Positions 9,130 through 17,591 of a stretch of DNA of 64,000 nt are shown piece by piece; the stretch's first letter is position 1; each line of letters begins with the position of its first letter. The stretch spans positions 124,001-188,000 of the forward strand of contig CAWELN010000007.1 in assembly GCA_963809795.1 (NCBI GenBank). Direction: 5' to 3'. This stretch comes from DASUAS01 sp963809795. GTDB lineage: Bacteria; Actinomycetota; Acidimicrobiia; IMCC26256; DASPTH01. The position numbers and the translations under genes were made by a program. Under the pieces are notes generated by a model. That model worked only from the letters and a program-made list of their open reading frames with translations. It made no database searches and was not told the origin of the DNA.

Positions 9130-10366
9130 CGTCCTCGCCATCGGGACCGAGCTGCTGCTCGGCCAGATCGTCGACACGAACAGCTCGTGGATCGGCGAGC
9201 AGCTCGCCGCCGTCGGCATCGACACGAACGAGCACCGCAAGGTGGGCGACAACCTCGACCGCATGGTGCAGTGCATCCGCGAGCTGCTCGATCGTGCCGA
9301 CGCGGTGATCGTGTGTGGTGGGCTCGGCCCGACGCCCGACGACGTGACCCGCGAGGCCATCGCCGAGGTCATGGGGGTGGAGCTCGAGCGGCGTGAGGAG
9401 CTGATCGAGCAGATCCGCGCCATCTTCGGCGGCCGCGGCCGGCCGTTCCCCGAGAACAACCTCCGCCAGGCCGACGTGCCGAAGGGCGGCGACGTCATCC
9501 CGAACCCGATCGGCACCGCGCCCGGGCTGCGGTGCGAGATCGATGCGGCGAACGGCGTGAAGAAGGTGGTGTACGCGGTCCCCGGCGTCCCCTACGAGAT
9601 GACCGACATGGTCACCCAGCACGTGCTGCCCGATCTGTTGGAACGCGCGGGCGAGCGCGCGGTGATCGTGTCGCGCTCGCTGAAGACGTGGGGCACGTCC
9701 GAGTCGGGGCTGGCGGAGATGATCGCCGAACGGGTCGATCAGCAGACGAACCCGACCATCGCCTTCCTCGCCCGTGGCATCGAGGGCATCTACGTGCGCA
9801 TGACGGCCAAGGCGCCCACCGAGGACGAAGCCCGCGCGCTGCTCGACGCCGAGGACGTCGAGCTGCGCAACGTGCTGGGCGATCTCGTGTTCGCGGTCGA
9901 CGACGACACGATGGAGTCCGAGGTGCTGCGCCTGTGCGAGGAGCGGGGGTGGTCGCTCGGCGTGGCCGAGTCGCTCACCGGTGGTTTCGTCGGCGCCCGC
10001 ATCGCCAACGTCCCCGGGGCCAGCCGCACCTTCCGGGGCTCGATCGCGTCGTACGCGACCGAGGTGAAGCGCACCGTGCTCGGTGTCACCGCGGAGAAGG
10101 TGGTCAGCGAGGAGGCGGTGAAGCAGATGGCGGAGGGCGCGCAGCGGGTCCTCGGCGCCGACGTCGCCGTCTCGATCTCCGGCGTCGCCGGGCCGGACGA
10201 GATGGAGGGGCAACCGGTCGGGACGGTCTGGTACGGCATCGCCGTCCCGGGTCACGACACCGAGGCGGTCACCGCCCGGCTCCCCTTCGACCGCGAGCGC
10301 ATCCGCCAGTTCTCCACCATCACGGTGCTCAACCTCCTGCGGATGCGGCTGCTGGCCCTGGGGTGA
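9119..10366 (+). CDS. cinA: Competence/damage-inducible protein CinA
   Basis: 415-residue CinA. The N-terminal MoCF-like domain (AIGTELLLGQIVDTNSSW, CGGLGPTPDD) belongs to the NMN deamidase/ADP-ribose pyrophosphatase family. The C-terminal domain (GVAESLTGGFVGARI ... SGVAGPD) is a PncC-type nicotinamide-nucleotide amidohydrolase. Both are full length, so it probably acts in pyridine-nucleotide salvage. In many bacteria cinA precedes recA; here recA lies 1.6 kb downstream. ATG 9119 lies inside the pgsA end, and the stop overlaps GTG of thpR. Confidence 0.93.
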   Translation: MRCDVLAIGTELLLGQIVDTNSSWIGEQLAAVGIDTNEHRKVGDNLDRMVQCIRELLDRADAVIVCGGLGPTPDDVTREAIAEVMGVELERREELIEQIRAIFGGRGRPFPENNLRQADVPKGGDVIPNPIGTAPGLRCEIDAANGVKKVVYAVPGVPYEMTDMVTQHVLPDLLERAGERAVIVSRSLKTWGTSESGLAEMIAERVDQQTNPTIAFLARGIEGIYVRMTAKAPTEDEARALLDAEDVELRNVLGDLVFAVDDDTMESEVLRLCEERGWSLGVAESLTGGFVGARIANVPGASRTFRGSIASYATEVKRTVLGVTAEKVVSEEAVKQMAEGAQRVLGADVAVSISGVAGPDEMEGQPVGTVWYGIAVPGHDTEAVTARLPFDRERIRQFSTITVLNLLRMRLLALG

Positions 10367-10971
10367 CCACTGGCTGGCGCCGCGGGTTCCTCGCGGTGGT
10401 GCCCCCACCGGTGGTGCTCGGTTGGACCGAATCGCTCGCCGAATCGGTGCGCCGAGACGACGACGGGCTCCGGTGGATGCGACCGGACCAGCGCCACGTC
10501 ACCGTGCAGTTCCTGGGCCGGGTCGACGAATCGGTCGTCGATTCGCTCACCGAATCGGTCGCCGAATCGGTCCGACGGATCCCGCCGTTCACCCTCGCGC
10601 TCGGCGGTGGGGGTGCGTTCCCGTCGCCCCGCCGGGCGTCGGTGCTGTGGCTCGGCGTCACGACGGGTGCTGCGGAGCTCGCCGCGCTGGCCGGCGCGAT
10701 CAACGCCGTCACCGCACCGCTCGGGTTCGAGGCCGACGACCGTCCCTTCCGGGCGCACCTCACGCTCGCTCGGGTCAACCGGGCGCGCGACGTGCGCCCG
10801 CTCGTCGAGCAGCTGTCGACCGGTCCAACGGGACCACCGTTCACCGTCGACCGCGTCGTCCTGTTCGACAGCGACACGCGCCCGGAGGGCGCGGTCCACA
10901 CCGAGCAGCGCCGGTTCGCCCTCGGCGGGGCGAGCTCGCTCAGGGGAGGAAGGGAAAGCGGTCCTTGCTGA
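10363..10971 (+). CDS. thpR: RNA 2',3'-cyclic phosphodiesterase ThpR (2H/LigT family)
   Basis: 202-residue 2H phosphoesterase that opens 2',3'-cyclic phosphate RNA ends. The two HxT-type motifs are HVTVQF (residues about 46-51) and HLTLAR (about 128-133). GTG 10363 overlaps the cinA stop. An oddity is the repeated wording ESLAESVRR near residue 22 and DSLTESVAESVRR near residue 62, encoded by repeated GAATCGGT/GATTCG words at 10427-10450 and 10527-10575. This suggests a small internal duplication. The 3' end overlaps the convergent SDR gene by 32 nt. Confidence 0.85.
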   Translation: MTTGWRRGFLAVVPPPVVLGWTESLAESVRRDDDGLRWMRPDQRHVTVQFLGRVDESVVDSLTESVAESVRRIPPFTLALGGGGAFPSPRRASVLWLGVTTGAAELAALAGAINAVTAPLGFEADDRPFRAHLTLARVNRARDVRPLVEQLSTGPTGPPFTVDRVVLFDSDTRPEGAVHTEQRRFALGGASSLRGGRESGPC

Positions 10972-11773
10972 GCCGGTGCGCGTCGAGGACCTCGCCGTAC
11001 CGCCGCTCCACGCCGACGGACTGTCCCGGCCCCATCACGATGTAGGGCCAGCCCTCGCGCACGCCGACGAGCGTGACCTCCGCGACGACCTCGGGCTCGA
11101 TCACGGCCAGCGAGGTCTCGTCCATCGCGTTCGTGAGCGCCGTGAAGTCATCGGCGATCGCGTCGGGGTCGGTGGCCGAGGGCCGGACCATCGAATCGCC
11201 GATGTTGGTGTTCACGCCCGCCGGGACGAGGACGCTGACCCCGATGCCGGTGCCGTCGAGCTCGTACCGCAGCGCCTCCGAGAGCCCGACGATCGCGTGC
11301 TTGGTCGCGCAGTAGGGCCCGAGACGGGGCGTCGACACGAAGCTGGCGCCGGAACCGGTGTTGACGATGTGTCCCTCGCCCTGCTCGATCATGCGTGGCA
11401 CGAAGCTCCGGATGCCGTTGGCGACGCCCTGCACGTTGACGCCGAGGAGCCAGCGCCACTCGTCGTCGGTGAAGTCCCAGATGCGGCCGGCGGGGGAGAC
11501 ACCGGCGTTGTTGCAGAGCAGGTGCACGGCGCCGAACGTGTCGAAGGCGAAGTCGGCGAGCGCCTGCACCGCGTCGGCGTCGGACACGTCGACGGCGCGG
11601 GCGACGGCCGTCCCGGCCGGGAGCTCGGCCGCGACGGAGGCGGCACGCTCCTCGTTCACGTCGACCACGACGACCCGCATCCCCGCCGCGGCGCAGGCCC
11701 GCGCCAGTGAGGCGCCGATGCCGCTGCCGCCACCGGTGATCACCGCGACCTTGCCGTCGAGCTCCTGCAGCAT
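10940..11773 (-). CDS. SDR-family NAD(P)-dependent oxidoreductase
   Basis: 277-residue classical short-chain dehydrogenase. It has the nucleotide-binding TGGGSGIG (residues about 13-20), NNAG (about 88-91), a catalytic Ser in NTGSGASF and the YCATK catalytic pair. The substrate cannot be told from sequence. The start ATG at 11773 follows a GGAGG on the minus strand. It is transcribed away from recA and its 3' end overlaps thpR, so it looks like a single-gene unit inserted between the cinA and recA groups. Confidence 0.88.
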   Translation of the reverse strand: MLQELDGKVAVITGGGSGIGASLARACAAAGMRVVVVDVNEERAASVAAELPAGTAVARAVDVSDADAVQALADFAFDTFGAVHLLCNNAGVSPAGRIWDFTDDEWRWLLGVNVQGVANGIRSFVPRMIEQGEGHIVNTGSGASFVSTPRLGPYCATKHAIVGLSEALRYELDGTGIGVSVLVPAGVNTNIGDSMVRPSATDPDAIADDFTALTNAMDETSLAVIEPEVVAEVTLVGVREGWPYIVMGPGQSVGVERRYGEVLDAHRLSKDRFPFLP

Positions 11774-11847
11774 CCCGTCCTCCGTCCCGTGGTCTGGGCG
11801 GCCGCAGTCTGCCCGGCGGCGCCCGCCCGAAGCCAGGGTGCTTGAAC

Positions 11848-11863
11848 CCGAACGGGTGTTCGG
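11848..11863. promoter_or_regulatory. LexA SOS box upstream of recA
   Basis: CCGAAC-GGGT-GTTCGG is a perfect palindrome containing the GAAC-N4-GTTC core of Gram-positive and actinobacterial SOS boxes. It lies about 112 nt before the recA start and upstream of the GTGTCACAC element. Matching boxes lie before lexA, which is encoded about 10 kb away. Confidence 0.85.
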
Positions 11864-11897
11864 CTAACTTGCACCCGTGTAGTTCGGGTCCCGTTAA

Positions 11898-11920
11898 GTG
11901 TCACACCCCGGTCGTAGGTT
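11898..11920 (+). promoter_or_regulatory. Putative LexA-independent DNA-damage (PafBC-like) promoter of recA
   Basis: GTGTCACAC, then 8 nt, then TAGGTT. The architecture (TGTC-containing -35 block, 8-nt gap, TANNNT) matches the mycobacterial RecA-NDp/PafBC promoter layout TTGTCRGTG-N8-TANNNT, although the last three bases of the block differ. The 13-mer AGTGTCACACCCC recurs before the LysM gene at 22921. Assignment to PafBC is inference. Confidence 0.5.
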
Positions 11921-11974
11921 CATCCCACGGCTTCCCCGCCAGCAGACCGCACAGACCCACAGGAGGGTTCCACC

Positions 11975-13015
11975 GTGGAACGAGACCAGGCCCTCGAGAT
12001 GGCGCTCGGCCAGATCGAGAAGCAGTACGGCAAGGGCGCCATCATGCGTCTGGGCGAGCACGGCAACGTCGGCGTCGCCGCCATCCCCACCGGCGCGCTG
12101 GCGCTCGACATCGCCCTCGGCATCGGCGGCCTGCCCCGCGGTCGAGTGGTCGAGGTCTACGGCCCCGAGTCGTCCGGGAAGTCCACCCTCGCCATGCACG
12201 TGGTCGCCGAGGCCCAGCGCAACGGCGGCGTGTGCGCCTACATCGACGCCGAGCACGCGATGGACCCGGTCTACGCGTCCGCCATCGGCGTCAACGTCGA
12301 CGAGCTGCTGATCTCCCAGCCCGACACCGGCGAGCAGGCGCTCGAGATCACCGACATGCTGATCCGGTCGGGCGCGCTCGACGTCGTCGTGATCGACTCG
12401 GTGGCCGCTCTCGTGCCCCGCGCCGAGATCGAGGGCGAGATGGGCGACACCCACGTCGGCCTCCAGGCCCGGCTGATGAGCCAGGCACTGCGCAAGCTCA
12501 CCGCCAACCTCAACCGGTCGAACACCATCTGCCTCTTCATCAACCAGCTGCGGGAGAAGATAGGTGTGATGTTCGGTTCACCCGAGACCACCCCTGGTGG
12601 GCGGGCGCTGAAGTTCTACTCGTCGGTCCGGCTCGACATCCGCCGCATCGAGTCGATCAAGGACGGCGCCGAGATCACCGGCAACCGCACCCGGGTCAAG
12701 GTGGTCAAGAACAAGGTCTCGCCGCCGTTCAAGCAGGCGGAGTTCGACATCATGTACGGCAAGGGCATCAGCCGCGAAGGCTCACTGCTCGACGTCGGCG
12801 TGGAGCTCGGCATCGTGAAGAAGTCGGGCGCCTGGTTCACCTACGAGGGTGAGCAGCTCGGGCAGGGGCGGGAGAACGCCAAGACCTTCCTGGCCGAGAA
12901 CCTCGACATGATGCTCGAGATCAGCGAGAAGATCCGCCAGGAGGTCGGCATCGAGCCGGTCGAGGTGGCCGACATCGACGTCACCGAGGACGAGCCGGTC
13001 GACATCGAGGGCTGA
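11975..13015 (+). CDS. recA: Recombinase RecA
   Basis: 346-residue RecA, the strand-exchange ATPase and LexA co-protease activator. Walker A is GPESSGKST and Walker B is VVIDSVAALVP. The L2-region sequence (MFGSPETTPGGRALKFY) and the start (MERDQALEMALGQIEKQYGKG form) are canonical. GTG 11975 is preceded by AGGAGG at 11961-11966. The acidic C-terminus (VTEDEPVDIEG) is typical. Upstream lie a perfect SOS box and a second damage-type promoter. The recX regulator usually found between recA and miaB in actinobacteria is absent; only 63 nt with a hairpin separate them. Confidence 0.98.
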   Translation: MERDQALEMALGQIEKQYGKGAIMRLGEHGNVGVAAIPTGALALDIALGIGGLPRGRVVEVYGPESSGKSTLAMHVVAEAQRNGGVCAYIDAEHAMDPVYASAIGVNVDELLISQPDTGEQALEITDMLIRSGALDVVVIDSVAALVPRAEIEGEMGDTHVGLQARLMSQALRKLTANLNRSNTICLFINQLREKIGVMFGSPETTPGGRALKFYSSVRLDIRRIESIKDGAEITGNRTRVKVVKNKVSPPFKQAEFDIMYGKGISREGSLLDVGVELGIVKKSGAWFTYEGEQLGQGRENAKTFLAENLDMMLEISEKIRQEVGIEPVEVADIDVTEDEPVDIEG

Positions 13016-13039
13016 GGCCCGCACTTCGAGGGGCGCGGG

Positions 13040-13063
13040 GAGCGGGGCCGTACGGCCCCGCTC
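13040..13063. terminator. Hairpin between recA and miaB
   Basis: GAGCGGGGCC-GTAC-GGCCCCGCTC is a perfect inverted repeat 25 nt after the recA stop. No T-run follows, which is common for GC-rich actinobacterial terminators. It ends one base before the CTACACT promoter hexamer of miaB. Confidence 0.6.
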
Positions 13064-13064
13064 C

Positions 13065-13070
13065 TACACT
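13065..13070 (+). promoter_or_regulatory. -10 element of a probably leaderless miaB promoter
   Basis: TACACT ends 8 nt before GTG 13079, directly after the recA hairpin. No ribosome-binding site is present. The position implies initiation at or next to the start codon. Confidence 0.5.
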
Positions 13071-13078
13071 GATCGGCC

Positions 13079-14491
13079 GTGACCGAGCCCCGGCCGGCAG
13101 GCCGCGCACGCCGCTTCTACGTGCGCACGTACGGCTGCCAGATGAACGAGCACGACTCCGAGCGCATCGCCGGGTTGCTCGCGGCCGAGGGCATGGAGGC
13201 GACCGACGACCTCGAGTCGGCGGACGTGGTGGTGCTCAACACCTGCTGCATCCGCGAGAACGCCGACAACAAGCTCTACGGGCACCTCGGACGGCTCAAG
13301 GCGCTCAAGGCCGACCGGCCCGATCTCCAGATCGCGGTGGGCGGGTGCCTGGCCCAGAAGGACCGTGAGCTGATCGTCGAGCGCGCCGGTCACGTCGACG
13401 TGGTGTTCGGCACCCACAACCTCGCCCATGCCGCGTCGCTGCTCGAGCGGGCCCGCTTCGAGGGACCGGTGGTGGAGATCCTCGAGGAGCACGAGGCGTA
13501 TCCGTCGGCGCTCCCCGCCCGGCGCGACCAACGGCACTCGGCGTGGGTCACCATCCAGGTCGGGTGTGACAACTCGTGCACCTTCTGCATCGTGCCCATC
13601 GTGCGCGGCCCCGAGATCAGCCGGCGCCTGGGCGACATCGTGCGCGAGGTGGAGGAGCTGGCCGCCGACGGTGTGCGCGAGATCACCGTGCTCGGGCAGA
13701 ACGTGAACTCGTACGGTCGCGACCTCGGCGCCGGCCAGTACCGCCCGCAGTTCGCCGACCTGCTGCGCGCCCTCGACGCGGTCGACGGCGTCGAGCGCAT
13801 CCGGTTCACGTCGCCCCACCCGAAGGACCTCCGGCCCGAGACCATCGCGGCCATGGCCGAGTGCGGGGCGGTGTGCGAGCACCTCCACCTGCCGCTGCAG
13901 TCGGGCAGCGACCGCACGCTGGCGCGCATGCACCGTGGCTACACCGCCGAGCGCTACCTCCGCCGCCTGGCCGACGCCCGGGCCGCCATCCCCGACCTCG
14001 CGGTCACCACCGACCTCATCGTCGGCTTCCCCGGCGAGACCGACGCCGACTTCGTGCGCACGCTCGAGGTGGTCGACGCGGCCGAGTACGACGCCGCCTA
14101 CACGTTCGTGTTCTCGCCCCGGCCCGGCACGCCCGCGGCCGACATGACCGACGACTTCGTCGCGCCCGAGGTGGCGCAGGAACGGATGAGCCGGCTGGTC
14201 GAGGTGGTGGAACGTCACGCGCTGGCGAAGCACGAGGCGCGCGTCGGGCGCACCGAGACGCTCCTGGTCGAGGGGCCGTCGAAGAAGGATCACGACGTGT
14301 GGTCGGGGCGCACCCGCCAGAACAAGCTCGTGCACTTCTCACCGGGCGCGCACGAGCCCGAGGTCGGCGGCGGGGCCGACGTCCGCATCACCCGCGCCGC
14401 GCCGCACTGGTTGCGCGGCGACCTGCTCGCCATGGCGCCCGCCCCCCGTCGGGCCCACCTCCGCATCCCCGTCACCGCCGCGCCTGCGTGA
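13079..14491 (+). CDS. miaB: tRNA-2-methylthio-N6-dimethylallyladenosine synthase MiaB
   Basis: 470-residue radical-SAM methylthiotransferase modifying i6A37 of tRNA. Cluster cysteines are in TYGCQMNEHD, NTCCIRENADN and GGCLAQ. The radical-SAM motif CDNSCTFC follows, then a C-terminal TRAM domain. The YGCQMN signature separates it from the RimO encoded 6 kb upstream. It is first in a tightly coupled miaB-miaA-dapF-hflX operon. GTG 13079 is supported by TACACT 8 nt upstream and by immediate homology. Confidence 0.95.
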   Translation: MTEPRPAGRARRFYVRTYGCQMNEHDSERIAGLLAAEGMEATDDLESADVVVLNTCCIRENADNKLYGHLGRLKALKADRPDLQIAVGGCLAQKDRELIVERAGHVDVVFGTHNLAHAASLLERARFEGPVVEILEEHEAYPSALPARRDQRHSAWVTIQVGCDNSCTFCIVPIVRGPEISRRLGDIVREVEELAADGVREITVLGQNVNSYGRDLGAGQYRPQFADLLRALDAVDGVERIRFTSPHPKDLRPETIAAMAECGAVCEHLHLPLQSGSDRTLARMHRGYTAERYLRRLADARAAIPDLAVTTDLIVGFPGETDADFVRTLEVVDAAEYDAAYTFVFSPRPGTPAADMTDDFVAPEVAQERMSRLVEVVERHALAKHEARVGRTETLLVEGPSKKDHDVWSGRTRQNKLVHFSPGAHEPEVGGGADVRITRAAPHWLRGDLLAMAPAPRRAHLRIPVTAAPA

Positions 14492-15414
14492 CCGCACCGC
14501 ACCTGGCGATCGTCGGCCCCACCGCTTCGGGCAAGTCGGCGCTCGCACTCGAGGTGGCACGGGCGTTCGGGGACGTCGAGATCGTGTCGATCGACTCGAT
14601 GCAGGTCTACCGCGGCCTCGACATCGGGACGGCCAAACCCACCCCGGCCGAGCGCGACGCGGTCCCGCACCACCTGGTCGACGTGGCCGAGCCCGACGAC
14701 GAGTGGTCGGTGGCGCGGTTCCAGCACGAAGCACGCGTCGCGATCACCGACATCGAGCGTCGCGGGCGCCGCGCGCTGCTCGTCGGCGGCACCGGTCTGT
14801 ACGTGCAGGCGGTGATCGACCCGCTCACCATCCCGCCGGAGGACCGGACGGTGCGCGACGCGCTGCTCGTCCGTACCGCGACGCCCGAGGGCCTCGCCGC
14901 CGCCTACGCCGAGCTGCAGCGCGTCGACCCCGCCGCCGCGGCGCGCATCGAGCCCGGCAACGCCCGGCGGGTGGCGCGGGCGCTCGAGGTGCTCCAGATC
15001 ACCGGGCGACCGTTCTCGTCGTTCGGTGCCGGCCTCCAGGAGTTCGGGGCCCCGGTGTTCCCGGTCCGCATCGCCGGTGTGTGGCTCCCACGGGCCGTCC
15101 TGAACGACCGCATCGAGCGCCGGTTCGCGGCGATGCGCGGGGCCGGCCTGGTCGACGAGGTGCGCGGCCTCGAAGCGCGAGGAGCGCTGTCGCGCACCGC
15201 CCGGCAGGCGATCGGGTACCGCGAGGTGCTGGCCCACCTCGACGGTGAGATCCCCGTGCTCGACGACGCGTTCGCGGCCGCGGTCGTCCGCACCCGGCAG
15301 TTCGCCCGTCGCCAACGCATGTGGTTCCGGCGCGACCCCCGGACCCGGTGGTTCGGGGCGCCCGGGAATCCGTGTTCGATCCTCCCCGCGCTCCTGGCAA
15401 GCTGGAGCGCATGA
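14488..15414 (+). CDS. miaA: tRNA dimethylallyltransferase MiaA
   Basis: 308-residue enzyme adding the dimethylallyl group to A37 of tRNA, the substrate step for MiaB. The P-loop is GPTASGKSA, followed by SIDSMQVYRGLDIGTAKP, the conserved MiaA substrate-binding stretch. GGTGLYVQA and the C-terminal TRQFARRQRMWFRRD are also diagnostic. GTG 14488 overlaps the miaB stop, and its own stop overlaps the dapF start, so the two consecutive tRNA modification enzymes are translationally coupled. Confidence 0.95.
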   Translation: MTAPHLAIVGPTASGKSALALEVARAFGDVEIVSIDSMQVYRGLDIGTAKPTPAERDAVPHHLVDVAEPDDEWSVARFQHEARVAITDIERRGRRALLVGGTGLYVQAVIDPLTIPPEDRTVRDALLVRTATPEGLAAAYAELQRVDPAAAARIEPGNARRVARALEVLQITGRPFSSFGAGLQEFGAPVFPVRIAGVWLPRAVLNDRIERRFAAMRGAGLVDEVRGLEARGALSRTARQAIGYREVLAHLDGEIPVLDDAFAAAVVRTRQFARRQRMWFRRDPRTRWFGAPGNPCSILPALLASWSA

Positions 15415-16292
15415 GGACCATCCGGCTGTCGAAGCTGCACGCCACGGGGAACGACTTCCTCGTCTGGTCGTGGCTGCACACGCACGCCGGGGTCGCCGGG
15501 ATCGACGCCGCGCAGGCCGCGGCGCTGTGTGATCGTCACCGCGGCGTCGGCGCCGACGGATTGATCATGATCAAGCCCGGCGTCAACGGTGCCGACGCGG
15601 AGATGGTGCTCTACAACGCCGACGGGGGCGTCGCCGAGATGAGCGGCAACGGCATGCGCGCGCTCGCCTGGGTCGCGGCCCGCGAAGGTCTGGGCCGCAA
15701 CGGCACCCTCACCGTCGACACCGGCGCCGGCCGGCGCGCGGTCGCGCTGACCTTCCGGCCCGGCACGACCGACGTGGTGGCGGCCACCGTCGACATGGGG
15801 CCGGTCACCTTCGACCCCGCGCGGATCCCGCTCGCCGCGCCATCTCCGTTCGACCTCCGCGCTGACTACCACGGCACGCACTACGAGGGCGACGCCGCCG
15901 GAATGGGGAACCCGCACCTCGTGCTGTTCGTCGCCGACCCCGCCACCGCCCGGGTCACCCAGCACGGTCCGCACCTCGAGCACGACGACCGGTTCCCACG
16001 CCGCACCAACGTCGAGTTCGTGCGCGTCACCCCCGGCGCCGACGACGAGCTCGACATGCGGGTCTGGGAGCGTGGGGTGGGCGAGACGCTGAGCTGCGGC
16101 ACCGGCGCGTGCGCGGTCGCCGCCGTCGCCCACCGGCGCGGGTTGGTGGGGGAGCGCGTCGTCGTGCACGTCCCCGGAGGCGACCTCGTGGTCCAGCTCG
16201 GCGACACCATCCGCCTCGGCGGTCCGGTCGTCCACGTGTTCGACGTCGAGGTCCAGCTGCCCGAGGTCCCGCTCACCGAGATCGTCGCCTGA
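15411..16292 (+). CDS. dapF: Diaminopimelate epimerase DapF (first catalytic Cys replaced by Ser)
   Basis: 293-residue DapF converting LL- to meso-diaminopimelate for lysine and peptidoglycan. HATGNDF, GVGADG and the second catalytic cysteine motif SCGTGAC are intact. The first catalytic motif, normally CGNG, reads NADGGVAEMSGNGMRALAW, with AGC (Ser) in place of Cys and no Cys within the next 20 residues. In characterised DapF a Cys pair does the proton relay, so this protein is either a divergent lineage form or impaired. ATG 15411 overlaps the miaA stop; the stop overlaps the hflX start. The other dap genes lie 2.7 kb downstream. Confidence 0.92.
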   Translation: MRTIRLSKLHATGNDFLVWSWLHTHAGVAGIDAAQAAALCDRHRGVGADGLIMIKPGVNGADAEMVLYNADGGVAEMSGNGMRALAWVAAREGLGRNGTLTVDTGAGRRAVALTFRPGTTDVVAATVDMGPVTFDPARIPLAAPSPFDLRADYHGTHYEGDAAGMGNPHLVLFVADPATARVTQHGPHLEHDDRFPRRTNVEFVRVTPGADDELDMRVWERGVGETLSCGTGACAVAAVAHRRGLVGERVVVHVPGGDLVVQLGDTIRLGGPVVHVFDVEVQLPEVPLTEIVA

Positions 16293-17590
16293 TGGCCCGC
16301 CGGCGCCTCACCGCCACCGAGGTCGACCTCGGCGTCGTCCGGCAGCGCGCGCTGCTCGTCGGCACCGGCATCGGCGCGCGCGACGTCGAGGCCGCGGAGG
16401 CGTCGCTCGAGGAGCTCGCGCTCCTCACTGACACCGCCGGTGCCGAGCCGGTCGAGCTCGTCCTGCAACGGCGCGACCTCCCCGATCCCGCCACCTACAT
16501 CGGCTCGGGCAAGGCGCGCGAGCTGCAGGAGCTCGCCGACGCGCTCGACATCGACCTGGTGGTCTTCGACGACGAGCTCACCCCGGCGCAGCAGCGCAAC
16601 CTGGAGCGCCTCTTCAACGTCGACGTGGTGGATCGGGTCGCGCTGATCCTCGACATCTTCGCCCAGCACGCGCGCAGCCAGGAGGGCATGGTGCAGGTCG
16701 AGCTCGCCCAGTTGCGGTACCGCCTGCCCCGCCTGCGCGGTCGCGGCAACCAGCTCAGCCAGCAGGGTGCGGGGATCGGCACCCGCGGTCCCGGTGAGAC
16801 GCAGCTCGAGGTCGACCGTCGGCGCATCCTCTCGCGCGTGTCCAAGCTCGAGCGCGACCTCGACCGCCTGGCCAAGAACCGCGACACGCAGCGCAAGGGC
16901 CGCCGCCGCAGCGCGCTGTCCACCCTGGCGCTGGTCGGCTACACGAACGCGGGGAAGTCGACCCTCCTGAACCGCATCACGAACGCCGACGTGCTCGTCG
17001 AGGACCGGCTGTTCTCCACGCTCGACCCGACCACCCGCCGGCTGCGACTGAGCGGCGGCGAGACGGTGCTCGTCTCCGACACCGTCGGGTTCGTCCAGCG
17101 CCTGCCGCACCAGTTGGTCGAGTCGTTCCGGTCCACGCTCGAGGAGGTCGTCGACGCCGACCTCCTGCTGCACGTGGTCGATGCCGGCTCGCCCGACGCC
17201 GAGCAGCAGATCGCGGCCGTGCACACCGTCCTCCGCGAGATCGGCGCCGACACGGTGCCCGAGCTCCTCGTCCTCAACAAGGTCGACGCCGCCGCGCCGG
17301 GCGACGTGAAGGCACTGCTGGGGGCCCATCCGGACGCCGTGGTCGTGTCCGCGGTCACCGGTGAAGGCGTGACTGTGCTCTTGGACACGGTGGGTGCCCG
17401 CGTGCGGGCGCTCGCTCCTATCGTGGAGCTTCTGGTGCCGTACGAGCGGGGCGACGTGGTCGCCGCGCTCCACCGTGAGGGCGAGGTGCTCGTGGAGGTG
17501 CATGCCGAGGGCGGGACGCGGATCCGGGCGCGGATCCCGGGCGTCACCCTCTCCCGCTTCGACGAATTCGTCGTGCCTCGCCGACCCTGA
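16292..17590 (+). CDS. hflX: GTPase HflX
   Basis: 432-residue HflX, a ribosome-associated GTPase that splits stalled or hibernating 70S ribosomes. The N-terminal HflX domain contains PATYIGSGKARELQ, the glycine-rich segment includes GPGETQLEVDRRRI, and a coiled coil precedes the G domain. G motifs are GYTNAGKST (G1), DTVGFVQRLPH (G3) and LNKVD (G4). ATG 16292 overlaps the dapF stop. It is the last gene of the miaB-miaA-dapF-hflX operon, a common actinobacterial grouping. Confidence 0.95.
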   Translation: MARRRLTATEVDLGVVRQRALLVGTGIGARDVEAAEASLEELALLTDTAGAEPVELVLQRRDLPDPATYIGSGKARELQELADALDIDLVVFDDELTPAQQRNLERLFNVDVVDRVALILDIFAQHARSQEGMVQVELAQLRYRLPRLRGRGNQLSQQGAGIGTRGPGETQLEVDRRRILSRVSKLERDLDRLAKNRDTQRKGRRRSALSTLALVGYTNAGKSTLLNRITNADVLVEDRLFSTLDPTTRRLRLSGGETVLVSDTVGFVQRLPHQLVESFRSTLEEVVDADLLLHVVDAGSPDAEQQIAAVHTVLREIGADTVPELLVLNKVDAAAPGDVKALLGAHPDAVVVSAVTGEGVTVLLDTVGARVRALAPIVELLVPYERGDVVAALHREGEVLVEVHAEGGTRIRARIPGVTLSRFDEFVVPRRP

Positions 17591-17591
17591 C

